DNA of 64,000 nt from Caballeronia turbans (GTDB lineage: Bacteria > Pseudomonadota > Gammaproteobacteria > Burkholderiales > Burkholderiaceae). The notes under the pieces were generated by a model, which searched no databases, had not been told where the DNA came from, and saw only the letters and a program-made list of their open reading frames with translations. Below are positions 59,899 to 64,000 of this stretch, one piece after another (position 1 is the stretch's first letter; each line of letters opens with the position of its first letter). Location: the NCBI GenBank assembly GCA_001544655.2, contig FCOD02000010.1, positions 1 through 64,000 on the forward strand. The letters are read 5' to 3'. The position numbers and the translations under genes are program-made.

Positions 59899-62061
59899 CT
59901 AGGCTGGCCGCCCTTCGCCTTCGGCATCCGCGCCGCCCCGCATGACGTGCGTCGCAATCAGGTCGACCAGCGAGGCCAGATCCGCGGGCTTGATCAGATG
60001 ATGATCGATGCCGGCCGACTTCGACCTGAGACGGTCCTCGTCCTGACCATAACCGCTCAACGCAATCAGAAGACAATCGCCGAGGTCGGTGTCGGCACGA
60101 ATGGCCTTTGCAACTTCGTACCCGTTCATGCCTGGAAGGCCGATGTCGAGCACGGCAACCTGAGGCGCGAATTTGCTGGCGAGCGCAAGCGCGGAGACAC
60201 CATCGTGCGTGCATTGCACCTGATATCCATGCAGTTCGAGAAAGACCTTGAGGCTCTCCGTGGACGCGACGGAATCGTCCACGACGAGCACCCGTGCGCC
60301 ACCTCTGCGACGCATCGGAAGAATATCGGCGACAGGAGCCGGTATGCCGGTTGCAATCGATGCCGGCAACTCGACCGTGAACCTGGCGCCCCGTCCGCGG
60401 CCGGCGCTCCAGCAGCGGATCGAACCGCCGTGCAGCTCCGTCAGATGGCGGGCAAGCGTAAGCCCGATTCCCAAGCCGCCCTGCGCGCGATCCAGCGCGC
60501 TGTCGCCTTGCGCAAAGAGCTCGAAGACGCGCGGGAGCAGCTTCGAATCGATCCCCTCGCCGTCGTCGGTGACGGTGATCACCGCGTTCCCCTTCGAAAA
60601 AGCCGTCGAAAGATTGATGTGCCCGCCGGGCGGGGTGAACTTCGAGGCGTTGTTCAACAGATTCGCAATGACCTGCGTGAGACGAACGACATCGCCTTCC
60701 ACCATCAGATCGCTCGTGCAGGTCTCGCAGGAGAACGCCTGCGAGCGGGCGGCGAAGTGCGGCCGGCTGGTTTCGATTGCACGATCGACCACGACTCGCA
60801 GCGAAAGCGGCTTGCGCTGCAACGCCACCGCGCCGCGCGCGATCCGCGATACGTCGAGCAGATCGTCGACGATGCGTACCATGTGATCGAGCTGGGTACC
60901 TATGATTCCGGTCGCCCAGGACATGACCTTTGCATCGCCCGGCTCCGTGTTCTTCATCACGCTCACCGCGTTGGAGATGGGTGCAAGCGGATTTCGGAGT
61001 TCATGGGCCAGCATGGCGAGAAATTCATTCTTGCGCCTGTCTTCGTCACGCAGGGCGGAGAACAAGAACGCGTTCTCGAGCGCGATGGACGCACGGCTCA
61101 CGAACTCGGTGACGATGGGCGCCCGCTGATGATCTCCCTCGCAGTGCACAGTCCCGAATGCGATGGCTGCCTTTCGCTGCGCGCCGCTCAAGAGCGGGTG
61201 AAATCTGATTTCCTCGAACTTGGCCGGGTTCTTCCCTTGCGCCTTGTCGCTTTGAAACTCGAAGATACGGTCCGCCCCGGCCCGGCACACGAGACTCTCG
61301 CCCTTGTCAACGGTCTGTCTCGCGAGCTCGAAAAATTGCTCCGTCGCAGCCATGGTCTCGATCGCACGACCGCTAGCCGGGTCGATCAGCGCGCGGACAG
61401 CCGGCCCCCAGCGCAGCGACGTCCTCGGGAGCTGTTCGCCGTCCAGTTCGAGATAGACGCAGGCGACGTCAGCCAGTGCCGGCACCGAAGTATCGAGGAT
61501 GCGGGAGAGAGTCGTCTGCACATCCAGCGAGCGCGTGAATAGATGACTCACGTGCGCCAGGAAATCGGCGCGCTGGCGAGCCTGATCGGCGGACGCGCGT
61601 TGCGCCTCCGCCCGCGCGAGTTCCTCGCGCTGCGCGGCCCGCGCGCGCAGCTCGCGGTTCATCCTGTACATCTGCACGAACACGCGTACCTTCGCGCTGA
61701 GAATCTCCGGCACGACGGGCGACGAGATATAGTCCACCGCCCCCAGCGAATAGCCTCGAGCCATTTCTGCATCGTCCACATACGCTGTGACGAAGATGAT
61801 CGGGGTCGATGCCGTCCGACGATATGAACGCAGCATGCTGGCCGTCTCGAAGCCATCCATGTCGGGCATGTTCACGTCGAGCAATATGACGGCGAAGTCC
61901 TGTTGCAGCACCGCCTTCAGCGCCTGCCGCCCGGACGACACCGTCACCACTTCCTGATCCGGTCCCTCGAGCACCGTGCGCAGAACGACGTGCTGGCTCG
62001 GCAGGTCATCCACTACGAGGATGCTCACCTTCTCCTCCGGAGATGATTCGAACATGGCCAT
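59899..62061 (-). CDS. Hybrid sensor kinase: REC-GAF-HisKA-HATPase-REC
   Basis: 720 residues from the ATG at 62061, chosen because AGGAG lies 8 bases upstream and just after the stop of the previous gene; 62088 would overlap that gene. Order: receiver 1 (ILVVDD; Asp 62 in FAVILLDVNMPDMDG; the usual Lys is replaced in DYISSPVVPEIL), a coiled-coil 130-165, a GAF-like domain about 170-335, HisKA with His 353 in NEFLAMLAHELRNPLAPISN, HATPase (VIANLLNNASKFTPPGGH; ITVTDDGEGID; GGLGIGLTLARHL) and receiver 2 (VLVVDDSVAS; VAVLDIGLPGMNGYE). It has no membrane segment, so is probably cytoplasmic. Input signal unknown. Confidence 0.94.
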   Translation of the reverse strand: MAMFESSPEEKVSILVVDDLPSQHVVLRTVLEGPDQEVVTVSSGRQALKAVLQQDFAVILLDVNMPDMDGFETASMLRSYRRTASTPIIFVTAYVDDAEMARGYSLGAVDYISSPVVPEILSAKVRVFVQMYRMNRELRARAAQREELARAEAQRASADQARQRADFLAHVSHLFTRSLDVQTTLSRILDTSVPALADVACVYLELDGEQLPRTSLRWGPAVRALIDPASGRAIETMAATEQFFELARQTVDKGESLVCRAGADRIFEFQSDKAQGKNPAKFEEIRFHPLLSGAQRKAAIAFGTVHCEGDHQRAPIVTEFVSRASIALENAFLFSALRDEDRRKNEFLAMLAHELRNPLAPISNAVSVMKNTEPGDAKVMSWATGIIGTQLDHMVRIVDDLLDVSRIARGAVALQRKPLSLRVVVDRAIETSRPHFAARSQAFSCETCTSDLMVEGDVVRLTQVIANLLNNASKFTPPGGHINLSTAFSKGNAVITVTDDGEGIDSKLLPRVFELFAQGDSALDRAQGGLGIGLTLARHLTELHGGSIRCWSAGRGRGARFTVELPASIATGIPAPVADILPMRRRGGARVLVVDDSVASTESLKVFLELHGYQVQCTHDGVSALALASKFAPQVAVLDIGLPGMNGYEVAKAIRADTDLGDCLLIALSGYGQDEDRLRSKSAGIDHHLIKPADLASLVDLIATHVMRGGADAEGEGRPA

Positions 62062-62072
62062 GGCCGGCGCTC

Positions 62073-64000
62073 CTAACGATGCAGCCACGCGTGCAGCACG
62101 GCAAGCAGGTCATCGCGGTTGACCGGCTTCGAGAGGTAATCCCACGCGCCTGCCTCGATACACTTTTCGCGATCGCCCTTCATCGCTTTGGCCGTGACTG
62201 CGATGATCGGCAATGCCTTGCCTACCGGTCGCTTGCGGATTTCCCGCATCGTGGCGAGGCCGTCCATCTCGGGCATCATGATGTCCATCATGACGATCTG
62301 GATCTCGGGATCGGACTCCACCTGCCGTATCGCATCGCGCCCGTTGTCGGCCCAGACCTGACGCATGCCGAGATCCTCCATGATCGTCGCGAGCGCAAAG
62401 ATGTTGCGCATGTCGTCATCGACGATCAGTGCCTTGACGCCCTTCAACGCGTTCTGTGACGCCCGCAACGCCTGCAGCATGGCGCAGTGCTCCTGGCCGA
62501 GGCGCTTTGCATCGATATGCAGCGCGGCGACGCTCAGATCGAGCAATTGATCGGGGCTCGCCGCTTGCAGGGCGACGAACCCGTCCCTGACGCGCTGCCA
62601 GCGTGCAGGCGGGACCGGGCCCGCCGCGCTCACGATGACCGGCAATGGCGAAAGGGCTTCGCGCGAGGCAACTGCCGCTTCGATGTCTTCGGGTGAAATG
62701 CCGGCAATGTCGTCAGCGAGCACCAGCGCGTCAATGGCTGGAGACGAGAGTTGCTTTAGCAACTCCTCGCGGGAGCTTGCCGACACGACCGCGGCCGGCA
62801 AGGCCTGCAACGCACTGGAAAGCAACTCCCGCTCATTCGGCGACGAAAGCGCCACGAGAACGACGCGTCGCTCTGCTTCGATGTATCGGGCCAACGCAGC
62901 GAGCGCGTTATCCAGGATCGCCTGGGACTCGACCGGTTTGGACAGAAAGGCGAGAGCACCGGACCGTAGCGCGCGGTCGCGCGATTCATCGGTCGAGATC
63001 ACCCACACCGGAATGTGCCGGGTGGCCATGTCGTTCTTGAGCCGCGCGAGAACCTGCCATCCGTCCATATCGGGCAGAAACAGATCCAGCGTGATGAGGT
63101 CCGGTTTGAACTGGTCGGTCAGCGTCAAGGCGTAGGCGCCGAATGCAGTGGTGAGCGCCTTGAATCCGCGCTGCCGCGCCGCTTCGACCATCACGCCCGC
63201 GAATGCCGGATCGTTTTCGACAATCAGCGCAACCCGATCGCCCTGAACGATGTTGTCACGGTCGTCGATAAGGTGTGCGGCCGATACCTCGTGCGCAACC
63301 TCGATAGTCATCTCTGACTGCGCCGCCAGGTCCACGACCGCAAAGCTCGCGCGGGGCGAGCCACCCGGAACGGGCTCGCGTCCCTCTTCCCGTCGCATCA
63401 GCTTTCTTCGCCCGCTTCTGCCGAGATCGTTGGTGCGCGGCAAGAACAGCGTGAACGTGCTGCCCTCATTCGGCGTGCTGGTGAGGCGGATTTCGCCCCC
63501 CAGCAGCTTGGACAGTTCGCGGCTGATCGCGAGCCCCAGTCCGGTGCCGCCGTATTTTCGGCTGGTGCTGCCATCGGCCTGCTGGAAAGCCTCGAATACG
63601 ATCTGCTGCTTGTCCGCCGAAATGCCGATGCCGGTGTCCTGAACTGAAAAAGCGATCACACTACCTGCGCTGTTCAGCGCCTGATTGTCCTCGCTCCATC
63701 CGCCCCGCGCATGCTCGATCGTCAGTGATACGTGTCCGTGATGCGTGAACTTGAAGGCATTGGAGAGGAGATTCTTCAGAATCTGCTGCAGACGCTTGAG
63801 GTCCGTCACGATCGAGACGGGTACACCGTCGCCGAGATGAATGACGAATTCGACATGGCGCGCTTCAGCAACGTGCCGGAAGGTGCGCTCGACATATGTC
63901 GTCATGTCGGCGAGGCGGTGCTCCGCAACGTCCAGAACGACCGTGCCGGACTCGATCTTCGAAAGATCGAGAATGTCGTTGATGAGCATCAGCAGGTCGT
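62073..64000 (-). CDS. Hybrid sensor kinase with three receiver domains, partial (runs off the right edge)
   Basis: 642 codons visible, open to the window edge. The visible part starts in the HisKA dimer helix ([20 protein letters not shown]), then HATPase ([50 protein letters not shown]), receiver 1 ([29 protein letters not shown]), a receiver-like domain without the acceptor Asp ([19 protein letters not shown]), and receiver 3 ([52 protein letters not shown]). The layout resembles large BarA/multi-sensor hybrid kinases whose sensory part lies upstream. Its stop is 12 bases before the start of the second hybrid kinase, so both are in one operon. Confidence 0.93.
   Translation of the reverse strand, partial: DLLMLINDILDLSKIESGTVVLDVAEHRLADMTTYVERTFRHVAEARHVEFVIHLGDGVPVSIVTDLKRLQQILKNLLSNAFKFTHHGHVSLTIEHARGGWSEDNQALNSAGSVIAFSVQDTGIGISADKQQIVFEAFQQADGSTSRKYGGTGLGLAISRELSKLLGGEIRLTSTPNEGSTFTLFLPRTNDLGRSGRRKLMRREEGREPVPGGSPRASFAVVDLAAQSEMTIEVAHEVSAAHLIDDRDNIVQGDRVALIVENDPAFAGVMVEAARQRGFKALTTAFGAYALTLTDQFKPDLITLDLFLPDMDGWQVLARLKNDMATRHIPVWVISTDESRDRALRSGALAFLSKPVESQAILDNALAALARYIEAERRVVLVALSSPNERELLSSALQALPAAVVSASSREELLKQLSSPAIDALVLADDIAGISPEDIEAAVASREALSPLPVIVSAAGPVPPARWQRVRDGFVALQAASPDQLLDLSVAALHIDAKRLGQEHCAMLQALRASQNALKGVKALIVDDDMRNIFALATIMEDLGMRQVWADNGRDAIRQVESDPEIQIVMMDIMMPEMDGLATMREIRKRPVGKALPIIAVTAKAMKGDREKCIEAGAWDYLSKPVNRDDLLAVLHAWLHR

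Noticed and set aside
59860-61542. 560-codon plus-strand frame opposite the hybrid kinase
   Set aside because: Shadow frame: no motif, start inside unrelated sequence, while the minus strand encodes a complete kinase.
1-64000. CRISPR arrays, tRNA and rRNA genes
   Set aside because: No regularly spaced direct repeats, cloverleaf-like sequences or rRNA-like stretches were seen in either strand.

Overview
The window is high-GC DNA from a member of the Burkholderiaceae, most likely Paraburkholderia or Caballeronia. The evidence is a Burkholderia-type porin leader at the left edge, GC-rich third codon positions in every gene, many stacked ABC and MFS catabolic operons with LysR, GntR, IclR and LacI regulators, and Burkholderia-type IS3, IS5 and IS110 remnants. 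This assignment is inference from gene content; there is no rRNA or tRNA in the window. No CRISPR array and no prophage were seen.

Left third (1-23.7 kb): an eroded accessory region rich in envelope proteins. It holds a porin N-terminus, a wrecked MltF-like lytic transglycosylase, a DUF2092 exported protein coupled to a low-complexity exported protein, a nest of broken mobile elements (IS3 orfB fragment, three-frame group II intron reverse transcriptase, intact IS5 transposase), a TAXI-type binding protein, an MscS channel, two SYLF/YSC84 proteins, a three-gene operon of lipoproteins (two tandem LssY_C paralogues and a lipoprotein alpha/beta-hydrolase), a two-repeat exported protein, a glycine-zipper protein, a DUF2254 membrane protein with a beta-carbonic anhydrase, and a broken DNA methyltransferase. 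Long stretches (9.2-10.5, 11.5-12.4, 17.3-19.0 kb) carry only debris.

Middle (23.9-42.8 kb): first a minus-strand amine/amino-acid module (SDR, two FAD oxidoreductases, a three-component polar amino-acid ABC transporter) with a divergent LysR gene. Next a GntR-controlled module (gamma-glutamyltransferase-family hydrolase, MFS, GAF protein, MFS), with a perfect 19-bp inverted repeat and a second related site between regulator and operon. A stand-alone receiver protein follows. Then comes an arsenic operon: arsR with an operator-embedded, apparently leaderless promoter, arsI, an internally deleted arsC, acr3, a glutaredoxin-type arsC stub that has lost its catalytic cysteine, and arsH, followed by a decayed second copy of the arsH start and a Y1-type transposase-like gene.

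Right third (42.8-64 kb): a minus-strand module of enoyl-CoA hydratase, polyamine-type ABC transporter (binding protein, ATPase, and both permeases fused in one polypeptide), acyl-CoA ligase and IclR regulator. Divergent from it is a nine-gene operon: Liv-type importer with a LivM-LivG fusion, a 2,4'-dihydroxyacetophenone dioxygenase-like cupin, a zinc-independent quinone oxidoreductase, an SDR, an iron-type alcohol dehydrogenase and a LacI-type repressor. Two identical 14-bp palindromes lie upstream of its first gene and are probably the repressor's operators. The window ends with two adjacent hybrid sensor kinases on the minus strand, the second running off the edge.

Main points for follow-up: the cupin/Liv/LacI operon and the GntR-gamma-glutamyltransferase-MFS-GAF module are coherent catabolic systems whose substrates cannot be assigned from sequence; both have clear operator pairs that make them testable.
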